Shown in pieces: positions 46,195 through 54,638 of a stretch of 64,000 nt of DNA. The DNA is from Billgrantia endophytica (GTDB lineage: Bacteria; Pseudomonadota; Gammaproteobacteria; Pseudomonadales; Halomonadaceae). The notes below the pieces were generated by a model. It saw nothing but the letters and a program-made list of their open reading frames with translations, was not told where the DNA came from and did no database searches. Each line of letters opens with the position of its first letter. Positions within the stretch are counted from its first letter, which is position 1. The stretch lies in the NCBI RefSeq assembly GCF_002879615.1, contig NZ_PNRF01000017.1, positions 1 through 64,000 of the forward strand, written 5' to 3'. Both the position numbers and the translations under genes were made by a program.

Positions 46195-47859
46195 TCAGGC
46201 AGTCCGAATCTCGCGGAAATTGGCGAAATCCCACAGGCGCCCGGGTGCGGCCTCGATCAGGGAGCGGGTGTAATCATGACGTGGTTGGGAGAGCACCTCG
46301 CCCGCGGGGCCGTACTCCACGACCACGCCGCGCTGCATCACCACGACATCGTCACAGATCTGAGCCGCCACACGCAGGTCGTGGGTAATGAACAGGATCG
46401 CGATACCCAGCTTTTCCTGAATGTCGTCGAGAAGTTCGATCACTTGTGCCTGGACCGAGACATCCAGTGCCGAGACGGCCTCGTCGGCCACCAGAACGTC
46501 AGGACGCATGGCCACGGCACGGGCGATGGCGATGCGCTGCCGCTGACCACCAGAGAATTGATGCGGGTAGCGAGCAAGCGCATCCCGCGGCAGACCCACC
46601 AGTTCCATCAGTTCACCCGCCCGCGACAGCGCATCGCGTCGCGTAATGCCGAAATTGACCGGGCCCTCGGTGAGGCTGCGTGAGACGGTCCAGCGCGGAT
46701 TGAGGGATCGAAAGGGATCCTGAAAAACGATCTGGAAGTGCTTGCGGTGGGGCCTGAGCGCACGTCGTGACAGGCGCGCTATCTCGGTACCGGCGACCCG
46801 AATCTCACCCGACGTCGGGTCGACCAGCCTCAGAATACAGCGCGCAACGGTCGACTTCCCCGAACCACTTTCACCCACGATTCCCAGCGTACGTCCCCGC
46901 GCAATAGAGAGATCCACGCCTGTCGCAGCCAGCGTGCCGGCCTTGCGCACGAGAAAGCCGCCTTGGGCATAGACCTTCTCCATGTTGCGGACCTCGAGCA
47001 CATTGTCGTCAAGCATGGCGGGACGAGTGGGTCGCGGCACGAGGCTCGGTACGGCGCTGAGCAGTTTGCGGGTGTACTCCTCCTGCGGCTGGCGCAGCAG
47101 ACGCTCGACCGGCGCATGCTCGACAATGCATCCATACTGCATCACGTGCACGGTATCCGCGATTTCGGCGACCACACCCATGTCATGGGTCACGAACAGC
47201 ACCGCCGTGCCATGCCTTTCCTGCAATTCGGCAATCAGCGACAGGATCTGCCCCTGCGTCGTCACATCGAGCGCCGTGGTCGGCTCGTCGGCTATCAGCA
47301 GTTTCGGCTCCAGCACCAGCGCCATGGCAATCATGATGCGCTGGCGCTGCCCACCCGATAGCTGATGCGGATAGGAGCCGTAGATGCGCTCGACCTCCGG
47401 CAGGTGTACCTGCGCCATGATATCGAGCACCCGCCCGCGTCGAACCTTCGACGACAACGCCTTCTCGTGAGTTGTGAGGACTTCCTCGATCTGCTCCCCC
47501 ACGCGCATCACCGGATTCAGTGCCGTCATGGGCTCCTGAAAGATCATGGCGATACGGCGTGCACGCACCTTGCGCATGTCTGACGGAGAGAGGGTCAATA
47601 GGTCGGTATCATCCAGCCTTATCTCGCCAGCCGAGACCGTCAGCGATCCCTTGGGCAGCAATCCCATTACCGCGAGCGACGTCACGGATTTACCCGAACC
47701 GCTTTCACCAACCAGACACGCGGTCTCGCCGGCACGGATAGTCAGGTTGATACCGTCGAGGACCGGCGCGATATCGGGCTGGTCTGGCAGGCAGACCGAC
47801 AGGTTGCAGATGTCCAGAATCGTCTCGGCCCGATCGAAATTGCGTGACTTGAACTGCAT
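46195..47859 (-). CDS. Dipeptide/oligopeptide-type ABC transporter, fused dual ATPase
   Basis: A 554-residue protein with two complete ABC domains joined head to tail, as in GsiA and YejF. The first has GESGSGKSVTSLAV near residue 51, LSGGQRQRIMIAMAL, and LLIADEPTTALD. The second has GESGSGKSTVARC near 332 and FSGGQRQRIAIARAV. It energises the two permeases encoded next (4 bases before its start). Both nucleotide sites look functional. Confidence 0.94.
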   Translation of the reverse strand: MQFKSRNFDRAETILDICNLSVCLPDQPDIAPVLDGINLTIRAGETACLVGESGSGKSVTSLAVMGLLPKGSLTVSAGEIRLDDTDLLTLSPSDMRKVRARRIAMIFQEPMTALNPVMRVGEQIEEVLTTHEKALSSKVRRGRVLDIMAQVHLPEVERIYGSYPHQLSGGQRQRIMIAMALVLEPKLLIADEPTTALDVTTQGQILSLIAELQERHGTAVLFVTHDMGVVAEIADTVHVMQYGCIVEHAPVERLLRQPQEEYTRKLLSAVPSLVPRPTRPAMLDDNVLEVRNMEKVYAQGGFLVRKAGTLAATGVDLSIARGRTLGIVGESGSGKSTVARCILRLVDPTSGEIRVAGTEIARLSRRALRPHRKHFQIVFQDPFRSLNPRWTVSRSLTEGPVNFGITRRDALSRAGELMELVGLPRDALARYPHQFSGGQRQRIAIARAVAMRPDVLVADEAVSALDVSVQAQVIELLDDIQEKLGIAILFITHDLRVAAQICDDVVVMQRGVVVEYGPAGEVLSQPRHDYTRSLIEAAPGRLWDFANFREIRTA

Positions 47860-47863
47860 TGGC

Positions 47864-48748
47864 TCAGGCCTCCCGTTTCTTGAGACGCGGGTCGAGGATA
47901 TCGCGGGCCGTATCCCCCAGCAGGTTGATCGACAGTATGCACAGCGACAGCATGAGCCCCGGCCAGAAGATCAGACCCGGGTTGACCTGAAAATAGGTTC
48001 TCCCCTCGGCCATGATGTTGCCCCAGGTGGGAATCTCCGTACTGACCCCGGCGCCAAGAAACGACAGGATAGCCTCGGTCAGGATGGCAGACGCGCAGAT
48101 ATAGGTGCCCTGCACGATCAGCGGCGACAGGGTATTGGGCATCAGGTGCTGCCAGAGAATCCTGGGCATGCTGGAGCCCAGCGCGATGGCGGCCTCTACA
48201 TAGGGCTCCTCCCGTGCGCCAAGCACGACCGAGCGCACCAGCCTGACGACTCGTGGGACCTCGGGGATCGTGATGGCGATGATGACGGAGGTGATACTCG
48301 GCCCGCTCAGTGCCACCAGCGCAATAGCCAGCAGAATGGCCGGAATCGCCATCAGGCTATCCATGACGCGCATGATGATGGCATCGGCAATACGGAAAAA
48401 ACCGGAAACCAGTCCGATCGCAAGCCCCACCAGTACACTGACGATCGCCGAACCGATGCCGATCAGCAGGGACACTTGGCCACCCGTTACGACGCGGCTG
48501 AACAGATCGCGGCCATAGGGGTCTGTTCCGAAAAGATGCTCGGCACTGGATGGCTGGAGCCGATTGGTCGAACTCATCTGAGAGGGGTCATAAGGCACAT
48601 ATAATGGGGCAAATACCGCCGCCATCACGATGGCCAACAGGACAATGACGGCAATGATCGGCCCGATGCCGAGACGCCACTTTTTCGGTAGCGACAAGGC
48701 ACCAAGTACCACCTGCATCCCGGATGTGGGTTGCTGTACATCAGCCAT
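47864..48748 (-). CDS. Dipeptide-type ABC transporter permease (DppC/GsiD-like)
   Basis: A 294-residue permease with an N-terminal helix, the typical LFGTDPYGRDLFSRVVTGG motif near residue 72, and the coupling loop YVEAAIALGSSMPRIL. Its ATG overlaps the stop of the partner permease by one base, so translation is coupled. It is the second channel half of the operon's importer. Confidence 0.94.
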   Translation of the reverse strand: MADVQQPTSGMQVVLGALSLPKKWRLGIGPIIAVIVLLAIVMAAVFAPLYVPYDPSQMSSTNRLQPSSAEHLFGTDPYGRDLFSRVVTGGQVSLLIGIGSAIVSVLVGLAIGLVSGFFRIADAIIMRVMDSLMAIPAILLAIALVALSGPSITSVIIAITIPEVPRVVRLVRSVVLGAREEPYVEAAIALGSSMPRILWQHLMPNTLSPLIVQGTYICASAILTEAILSFLGAGVSTEIPTWGNIMAEGRTYFQVNPGLIFWPGLMLSLCILSINLLGDTARDILDPRLKKREA

Positions 48749-49689
48749 CAGTAGCGAATCCTTGGATCGATCAGGCTGTAGGAGATATCGATGAGCAGGT
48801 TGACCAGCACATAAATACCAGCCGTAAGCAGAATCATGGCCTGGATGACCGGATAGTCACGTGCCAGGATTGCATCCACCGTCAGACGTCCGATACCGGG
48901 AATATTGAACACGCTCTCCGTGACGACCACTCCCGAGATCAGCAAAGCAAAGCCGGTACCGATGATCGTCATGATGGGCACCGCGGCATTCCGCAGCGCG
49001 TGGCGAAAAAGGACGACGTTCTCGCGGACGCCTTTGGCCCGGGCGGTACGAATGTAATCCTCTCCCAACACCTCCAGCATACTGGCCCGGGTCATCCGGG
49101 CGATCAGTGCCACATAGATCGTGGCCAGAGTCAGCGATGGCAGAATGGCGCGTTGAAAGAAGCCCATCAGGTCCTGCGTAGGATGGGCGTATCCCTGCAC
49201 GGGCACCCAGCGCAGTTCAATGGCGAATATCTGGATGAAGATATAGCCGATCACGAATACCGGAACCGAGAATCCCAGTACGGAAAACGTCATGACACCG
49301 TAATCAATCCAGCTGCGGTGCCGCCAGGCGGCAATGACGCCCATCGGAACCGCCATCAAAACCGAGATGATGATAGTCATGACGGCGAGGTTTATCGTCG
49401 GGTTGATACGCCGGCCTATCATCTGGGATACGTCGGTATTGGAAATCAGCGAAGTACCCAAATCGCCCTGGAGCAATTGCCGGATCCAGTTGAAAAACTG
49501 AAGGTGAAGCGGATCGTTGAGGCCCAGCGATTCGCGGATCCGTTCCAACTGGGCCGCGGTCGCGGAATCGCCGGCAAGGATGGCAGCCGGATCGCCGGGC
49601 GTAAGCCTGAGCAGCAGGAATACGACCAACGCCACGATCGCCATGACCGGAATCACGCCCAGGATACGCCTTATGATATAGCCGAACAT
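48748..49689 (-). CDS. Dipeptide-type ABC transporter permease (DppB/GsiC-like)
   Basis: A 313-residue permease of about six helices. It begins MFGYIIRRILGVIPVMAIVALVVF, has LTPGDPAAILAG near residue 31, and the coupling loop YIRTARAKGVRENVVLFRHALRNA near 205, all hallmarks of DppB. It is preceded 119 bases upstream by the binding-protein gene. Confidence 0.95.
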   Translation of the reverse strand: MFGYIIRRILGVIPVMAIVALVVFLLLRLTPGDPAAILAGDSATAAQLERIRESLGLNDPLHLQFFNWIRQLLQGDLGTSLISNTDVSQMIGRRINPTINLAVMTIIISVLMAVPMGVIAAWRHRSWIDYGVMTFSVLGFSVPVFVIGYIFIQIFAIELRWVPVQGYAHPTQDLMGFFQRAILPSLTLATIYVALIARMTRASMLEVLGEDYIRTARAKGVRENVVLFRHALRNAAVPIMTIIGTGFALLISGVVVTESVFNIPGIGRLTVDAILARDYPVIQAMILLTAGIYVLVNLLIDISYSLIDPRIRY

Positions 49690-49808
49690 ATCGGGACCTG
49701 CCCTTGCGCTGACTGGTTGCGCATAAGAGGGAATCGACGCAATGTTTCACCGCTGCCAGGAGAGCGAGGGTGGGCCGCTAATGAAAGCAGCCCACCGTGA
49801 CACAGGCG

Positions 49809-51422
49809 TCAGTCACGCTTTTCCATATTCCAGAACACCGGTACCGGTGAAGGAATCATTCCTTCGATAGTGTTCCGCAACGCCTGGGGCATGTTGTACT
49901 GACCGAGCGGCACGTAGATCACCTCATCGAGGGCGTAGGCCTGGAGCTTTCGGGCGACGTCGAGCTGCTCGTCCTCGGTACTGGCGGCAATGTAATCGGC
50001 TCGCAACTGCTCGAGGTCGTCATCTTCGGGCCAGCCAAACCAGCCCTCATCGCCGCGCCCATTCAGCATCACATTGATCAGGGGGTCATTGATCTCGGGT
50101 ATCTGCCAGTTGGTGAAAAAGATATTCCACCCCCCTTCACCCGGGGCGTCCATGCTGGCACGGCGGTTGACCAGCGTCTGCCAGTCCATGGCCTGCATGT
50201 CCACCTCGAAGCCAGCGTTGCGCAGTGCCTGCGCCGCTACCACGGGCTGATTGACGAGGCTGGCCACATCCGTCGGCTGCATCAGCACGATGGGCGTTCC
50301 GTCGTAGCCGGCCTCCTCCAGTCGTGCCCTCGCGCCCTCCTGATCACCACCGGCAAGCAGGCTTTCTGCACCGGATTCATCCTCGTACGGAGTGCCGCAA
50401 CCAAAGATGGCACCGCACAATTCGTAGTACTCCGGGTCTCCCATCATGGTGGCCAGAATATCCTCCTGGCTCAGCGCCATGAGAGCGGCCTGCCGGATAC
50501 GCTTGTCATCGAAGGGCGGGTGCTTGAAGTTCATGCGGCCCATCGTCTGGTAGCCCAGGGGATCACGCAGCTCGACCGTGACGTCGGGGTTGGCCTCCAG
50601 GATGGGCAGCAGGTCGACCTGGACCTGTTCCAGGTAGTCGATCTCACCGGAATTGAGCGCATTGATCGCCGTTTGCGAGTCCGGCATGGTCGTCCAGATC
50701 ACCCGGTCGACGTTGACAACCTTGCCGCCGGCCATCCAACTGGCCGCTTCATCGCGGGGTTCGTAATCCTCGAAGCGTTCATAAGTGACGCTTTGGCCAG
50801 GGTCATACTCGTCTTCGACAAAAACGAAGGGGCCCGAACCGATATGCTCATCGATATTGCTGTCTGGTGAGGTTCCTGCGATACGGGCGGGCATGATGAA
50901 GGGTGGAACGGCGGCCTGCTTGGCCAGCGTGTTGATCAACGGCTCGAAAGGTTCGGACAGGGTCCAGACAATCGTATCGTCGTCGCTCGCTTCCAGGCTG
51001 TCCGTGACATCGAAGATCAGTTGACCGCCCGCGTCCCTGTTGCCCCAACGCTCCAACGATGCCACGACATCCTCGGCCGTTACCGGCTCGCCATCATGAA
51101 ACAGCAGCCCATCGCGAAGCGTAAAGGTATAAACGAGCGCATCCTCCGAGACCTCCCAGTCCGCCATCTGCGGTTGGGCCTCGAAGTTCTCGTCCTGCGC
51201 GATCAGCACGTCATAGATCATGTAGCCATGATTGCGCGTGATATGGGCGGTGGTGGTTATCGGGTCCAGCACCCGTAGGCTGGAATGCATCACCGCCGTT
51301 ATGGTGGTTTCCTCGGCCGTTGCCGCCATCGGGATGGACATTGCCGCTGCAGCAACGGCTGCCACAATGCCACCGCGTTGTACTGTCCTGAGACCGATCG
51401 ACTTTCGTTCACGTTGTAACAT
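49809..51422 (-). CDS. Family 5 extracellular solute-binding protein
   Basis: A 537-residue periplasmic binding protein. The signal peptide ends near residue 36 (MAATAEE). The family 5 pattern is clear: YTFTLRDGLLFHDGEPVTAEDVVASLERW near residue 95 and NFKHPPFDDKRIRQAALMAL. Relatives bind di- or oligopeptides, glutathione or haem. The acidic composition suits a halophile. AAGAGGA lies before the ATG. Operon context with peptidases suggests a peptide-like ligand. Confidence 0.92.
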   Translation of the reverse strand: MLQRERKSIGLRTVQRGGIVAAVAAAAMSIPMAATAEETTITAVMHSSLRVLDPITTTAHITRNHGYMIYDVLIAQDENFEAQPQMADWEVSEDALVYTFTLRDGLLFHDGEPVTAEDVVASLERWGNRDAGGQLIFDVTDSLEASDDDTIVWTLSEPFEPLINTLAKQAAVPPFIMPARIAGTSPDSNIDEHIGSGPFVFVEDEYDPGQSVTYERFEDYEPRDEAASWMAGGKVVNVDRVIWTTMPDSQTAINALNSGEIDYLEQVQVDLLPILEANPDVTVELRDPLGYQTMGRMNFKHPPFDDKRIRQAALMALSQEDILATMMGDPEYYELCGAIFGCGTPYEDESGAESLLAGGDQEGARARLEEAGYDGTPIVLMQPTDVASLVNQPVVAAQALRNAGFEVDMQAMDWQTLVNRRASMDAPGEGGWNIFFTNWQIPEINDPLINVMLNGRGDEGWFGWPEDDDLEQLRADYIAASTEDEQLDVARKLQAYALDEVIYVPLGQYNMPQALRNTIEGMIPSPVPVFWNMEKRD

Positions 51423-51475
51423 GATGGTCCTCTTGTCTCGTCAGGTTGAGGTTCCCAACAACACGCGTCGAGCCG

Positions 51476-52984
51476 TCATTGCGTACCGTAGGTTTCCCCA
51501 AGTGGAAATAGCCGCATGCCTGGCGCAAGCCGGCGCCAGGGCAGGTCGGCGGGGCTGAAAGCCATCGGCCCGGGGGCAGTGCAGATGAGAATGGCGGATG
51601 CGATCGGCGCAAAGTCGGCGCGAAAGTGAGTCGAGCTCTTGACCACCAGAAGGCTGGCCTCTTCAGGAGAGATCCCGACAAAACGAAACATCTCACGGTC
51701 GGCCATTTGCGCCTTGCGGCTGGTGACAACGATGCGCACACCCCCCACTCGCAGACAGGCCGAAGGGCCCAGGTCGAGCCTTGCTCCGCCATAGAAAGGT
51801 CCCGGAGCCGTGAGCTTGCCATCCGCGAGGGTTTCCACGGTGACGCGCAGCGTGTAGGGGGCGTCGTCCGGCACCCCCGATTGCCCCCCAAGGGAAAGGA
51901 ATATCTCAGCTCCCTCCCCCGCCTGGTGCGCTTGCGCCGCAGCGTGGGGATCAACCATCAGGCCAATGGCCGCCTCCTCGGCGCCAACCGCGACCAGTGC
52001 ACGCAACATCCCCGTCGTGTTCGAATCGCCACCGGCCCCTGGATTGTCCTGCGTGTCGGCCAATACCACAGGGCCGGAGACGCCTTCCCTGACGAGACGC
52101 ATGGCTTCGGCCACACCAGATTCGGCATCGTAGACCGGGCCCACGAAGGCGCCCTCCGCCTGCTCGTAGGCCCGGACAACTCGTTCGACTGCGGTTTGGG
52201 CAGCATCCGCCGTACCGGCGTAGGCGATTGCCACTGGGCCACAGTCTGGAAAATCCGCCGCAGGAAACCCCATGAATAGCGAGGTACTGACCACATCGTC
52301 CCGCTCCAGCTCCGCCACGAGCCTGTAGAGGCCGGCGCCGGGTTCCAGATCGGTACTCTGCCAGGAAATGGGCACCAGATAGGGAAGTCGCCGGTAGGCT
52401 TTGGCGATCGGCCGCCGGCTCTGCATCATACGGGTCAGAGCCTGGGCGGCGCGGCTGCCGGTTTCAGCCATATCGACGTGGGGGTAGGTACGAAAACCGA
52501 CCAGGATATCCGCCAGCTCTACCATGCGGGCGGTTATGTTGCCGTGCAGATCAAGGCTGGCGGCGATGGGCACGTCCGGCCCCACGACATCACGCACCCT
52601 CGACAACAGCTCTCCTTCCCCATCGTCGAGATGCTCACATACCATGGCGCCATGGAGATCCAGGAAAACGCCATCCAGCGTGCCGGCTTCTCGCAGCCGC
52701 TCTATGATTTCCCCGGAAATGCGCTCGAAAGCCTCTCTGGTGACATGAGCCGAGGGAATGGCGCCAGTCCATAGCAGCGGTGCCATATCCCAGCCAGCCT
52801 CCTGGCCATGATCGACCGCCCCCGAAATGCCCAGATTGATGCCTCTGCAGTTTTCCAATAGCGCGGGACCACGTGCCAGGGGCATGTAGCCGCCCCCCTG
52901 CACGAAATCCGCATACTCTGCCTTGCTGGGCCCGAACGTATTGGTTTCGTGAAGGAAACCTCCCAGCGCTACCCGATAGGCCAT
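51476..52984 (-). CDS. M81 family metallopeptidase (MlrC-like)
   Basis: A 502-residue protein of the family named after MlrC, which opens linear microcystin peptides. The N-terminal M81 domain begins MAYRVALGGFLHETNTF and contains GVFLDLHGAMVCEHLDDGEGELL and AASLDLHGNIT, which hold likely zinc ligands. VLADTQDNPGAGGDSNTTG marks the second half. ATG 52984 is preferred because the upstream frame is not conserved. It is the first gene of the leftward operon and divergent from the IclR regulator. The substrate is probably a peptide or amide. Confidence 0.88.
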   Translation of the reverse strand: MAYRVALGGFLHETNTFGPSKAEYADFVQGGGYMPLARGPALLENCRGINLGISGAVDHGQEAGWDMAPLLWTGAIPSAHVTREAFERISGEIIERLREAGTLDGVFLDLHGAMVCEHLDDGEGELLSRVRDVVGPDVPIAASLDLHGNITARMVELADILVGFRTYPHVDMAETGSRAAQALTRMMQSRRPIAKAYRRLPYLVPISWQSTDLEPGAGLYRLVAELERDDVVSTSLFMGFPAADFPDCGPVAIAYAGTADAAQTAVERVVRAYEQAEGAFVGPVYDAESGVAEAMRLVREGVSGPVVLADTQDNPGAGGDSNTTGMLRALVAVGAEEAAIGLMVDPHAAAQAHQAGEGAEIFLSLGGQSGVPDDAPYTLRVTVETLADGKLTAPGPFYGGARLDLGPSACLRVGGVRIVVTSRKAQMADREMFRFVGISPEEASLLVVKSSTHFRADFAPIASAILICTAPGPMAFSPADLPWRRLAPGMRLFPLGETYGTQ

Positions 52985-53121
52985 CGTTGTTGTTCTCCGC
53001 TCAGAGCAGCGAAAAAGCCGCTTTGATATCGGTGGAGGTCTCTCAACGACACGGACTGTATCGCTAGACAATGCAGCCGCATTGAGACAACCTTCCAATC
53101 CAAGCTAGTTGCACCGCTAGC

Positions 53122-53133
53122 GGTTTGCAAACC
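53122..53133. promoter_or_regulatory. Palindrome between the M81 operon and the iclR gene
   Basis: GGTTTGCAAACC is a perfect 12-base inverted repeat 17 bases before the iclR-type start, inside the 166-base divergent promoter region. A related TTGCA lies 12 bases upstream. It is a candidate operator for the IclR protein. Confidence 0.45.
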
Positions 53134-53150
53134 TCAGGGGAACAGCGTGA

Positions 53151-53960
53151 ATGCGAAACATCTTGAGATCCGAGCCCGGCGAGCGCCGTATTACCGATGA
53201 GCATCGCGACGACCCGCTATTCATTCAATCGATCGCACGCGCCATGCAGGTGCTTTCGGCCTTCCACCGGGCGGACAGCGCACTCAGTCTGTCAGAAATC
53301 GCCAAGGCGGCGAACGTCGACCGCAGCGCGGCACAGCGCATCGTCCATACACTTCGCCAGATGGGGTATCTCCGGCGTAACGGTGCTGGCAACGGCTTTC
53401 TGCCCGATATCCGGATGCTCGACCACACACTGGACTATCTCTGCCTGAACCCTATCGTGCGGCATGCCACTCCGGTCCTGCTGGAGCTGCGACGCAATGC
53501 TCAGGAACGCGTGGACCTGAGCCTCTTCGACGACCTGCGCGTGGTTTATGCCGCACGAATGCAAAGCAAGCGGGAAACCTTCTACGCCACGCTGGTGGGA
53601 CACAGCGTGCCGACGTTCTGCAGTTCTGGCGGGCGGGCCATCCTTGCCAGTCTCGATGATGCAGAGGCCGAGGACATCATTGCGCGATCGAATCGGCGTC
53701 GTGTGACGCCCAGGACGATCACTGACCCGGCTGCCATCATGCTCAAGGTACAGGAGGCAAGAGACCAGGGTTTCGCGCTGGCAAAAGAGGAGATACTGGT
53801 AGGAGAAATCGCACTCGGCGTCGCCATTTCAGGGCCGGACGGGCGGCCTTGCGGTGCCATCCATATTGCTGGCTCACTGAGCGAGTGGAAGGAAGCGGAT
53901 TTTCGAGACCGTTTCGCTCCCCTCGCCGCCGAAGCCGCCCGCGCCGTGTCCCGATTCTAG
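53151..53960 (+). CDS. IclR family transcriptional regulator
   Basis: A 269-residue IclR-type regulator. The winged HTH spans about residues 23-85 (SLSEIAKAANVDRSAAQRIVHTLRQMGYL), and the effector domain carries YATLVGHSVPTFCSSGGRAILA and LGVAISGPDGRPCGAIHIAG. AGGGGA lies upstream of the ATG. It is head-to-head with the M81/dipeptide-transport operon and is its most likely controller, with a peptide-derived effector presumably. Confidence 0.92.
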   Translation: MRNILRSEPGERRITDEHRDDPLFIQSIARAMQVLSAFHRADSALSLSEIAKAANVDRSAAQRIVHTLRQMGYLRRNGAGNGFLPDIRMLDHTLDYLCLNPIVRHATPVLLELRRNAQERVDLSLFDDLRVVYAARMQSKRETFYATLVGHSVPTFCSSGGRAILASLDDAEAEDIIARSNRRRVTPRTITDPAAIMLKVQEARDQGFALAKEEILVGEIALGVAISGPDGRPCGAIHIAGSLSEWKEADFRDRFAPLAAEAARAVSRF

Positions 53961-54064
53961 CCGCTCAGAATGCGTTATCAATCCTTGTTGGACGAACTGG
54001 CATGTCAAGGCAGGCAGGCTACGCTGATCGGTAGGATCATCGATAGCGCTTCCTGGAGTCGACC

Positions 54065-54466
54065 ATGGAACGGTACGCGACACTGCTGCTCACCTCTCTT
54101 CTCCTCTTCGGCACTCTGGCAGCCAGCGCAACCGAGCCTGCCGGCCGGGTCGACGAGGCTCAGACGGTGCCATCCTCCGAAACCGGCGAGCACCAGGAAG
54201 AGATCTCGACGGGTGCTGCCGGCACCACCAGCGGCATCACGGGTTCGGACATGGACCAGGAGGACCAGACCACCGGGGGCGGCCAAAGCCGTGGGGACGA
54301 GCTGTTTCAGACCGAGGCGGCCGCCACGGACTCCGGCCCCGCCTATGAAACGGAATCACCCGAACGGGAGTCGCCCGAACTACCGGACGAACCGCTGGGC
54401 GCCGACTTGTCTGGCCATCAGGAAGATGGAGAAACGCAGGCCAGCACGGAAGAGTCTCCGGACTAA
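54065..54466 (+). CDS. Small exported acidic protein, low complexity
   Basis: A 133-residue protein with a clear signal peptide (residues 1-22, ending ASA) and a mature part made almost entirely of Glu, Asp, Ser, Thr, Gly and Pro, with no predicted fold. CTGGAGTC precedes the ATG. I do not recognise a family. The composition suggests a disordered periplasmic protein. It lies between the iclR gene and the formate dehydrogenase operon, on the same strand. Confidence 0.6.
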   Translation: MERYATLLLTSLLLFGTLAASATEPAGRVDEAQTVPSSETGEHQEEISTGAAGTTSGITGSDMDQEDQTTGGGQSRGDELFQTEAAATDSGPAYETESPERESPELPDEPLGADLSGHQEDGETQASTEESPD

Positions 54467-54553
54467 CCCACGACTCGCCACTGTCATGGGGGCAAATCCC
54501 AAGCCTGCGACAACCCCTGCTTACAAATCTAAACATGGGGCTGTCGTTCAGGT

Positions 54554-54568
54554 TAGCGAGACTCGCTA
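54554..54568. promoter_or_regulatory. Palindrome upstream of fdoG
   Basis: TAGCGAG-A-CTCGCTA is a perfect inverted repeat 71 bases before the fdoG start, and TAGCGA recurs at about 54578. A second, imperfect inverted repeat (CGACA.CCCC ... GGGG.TGTCG) lies at about 54508-54546. Either may be an operator or leader hairpin; no regulator is indicated. Confidence 0.3.
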
Positions 54569-54638
54569 CGCTTTACCTAGCGACCCCTGTTTGTCGGCAC
54601 CTTCGGACAGGCAGCATGAACCCAGGCAGGAGGCCATC

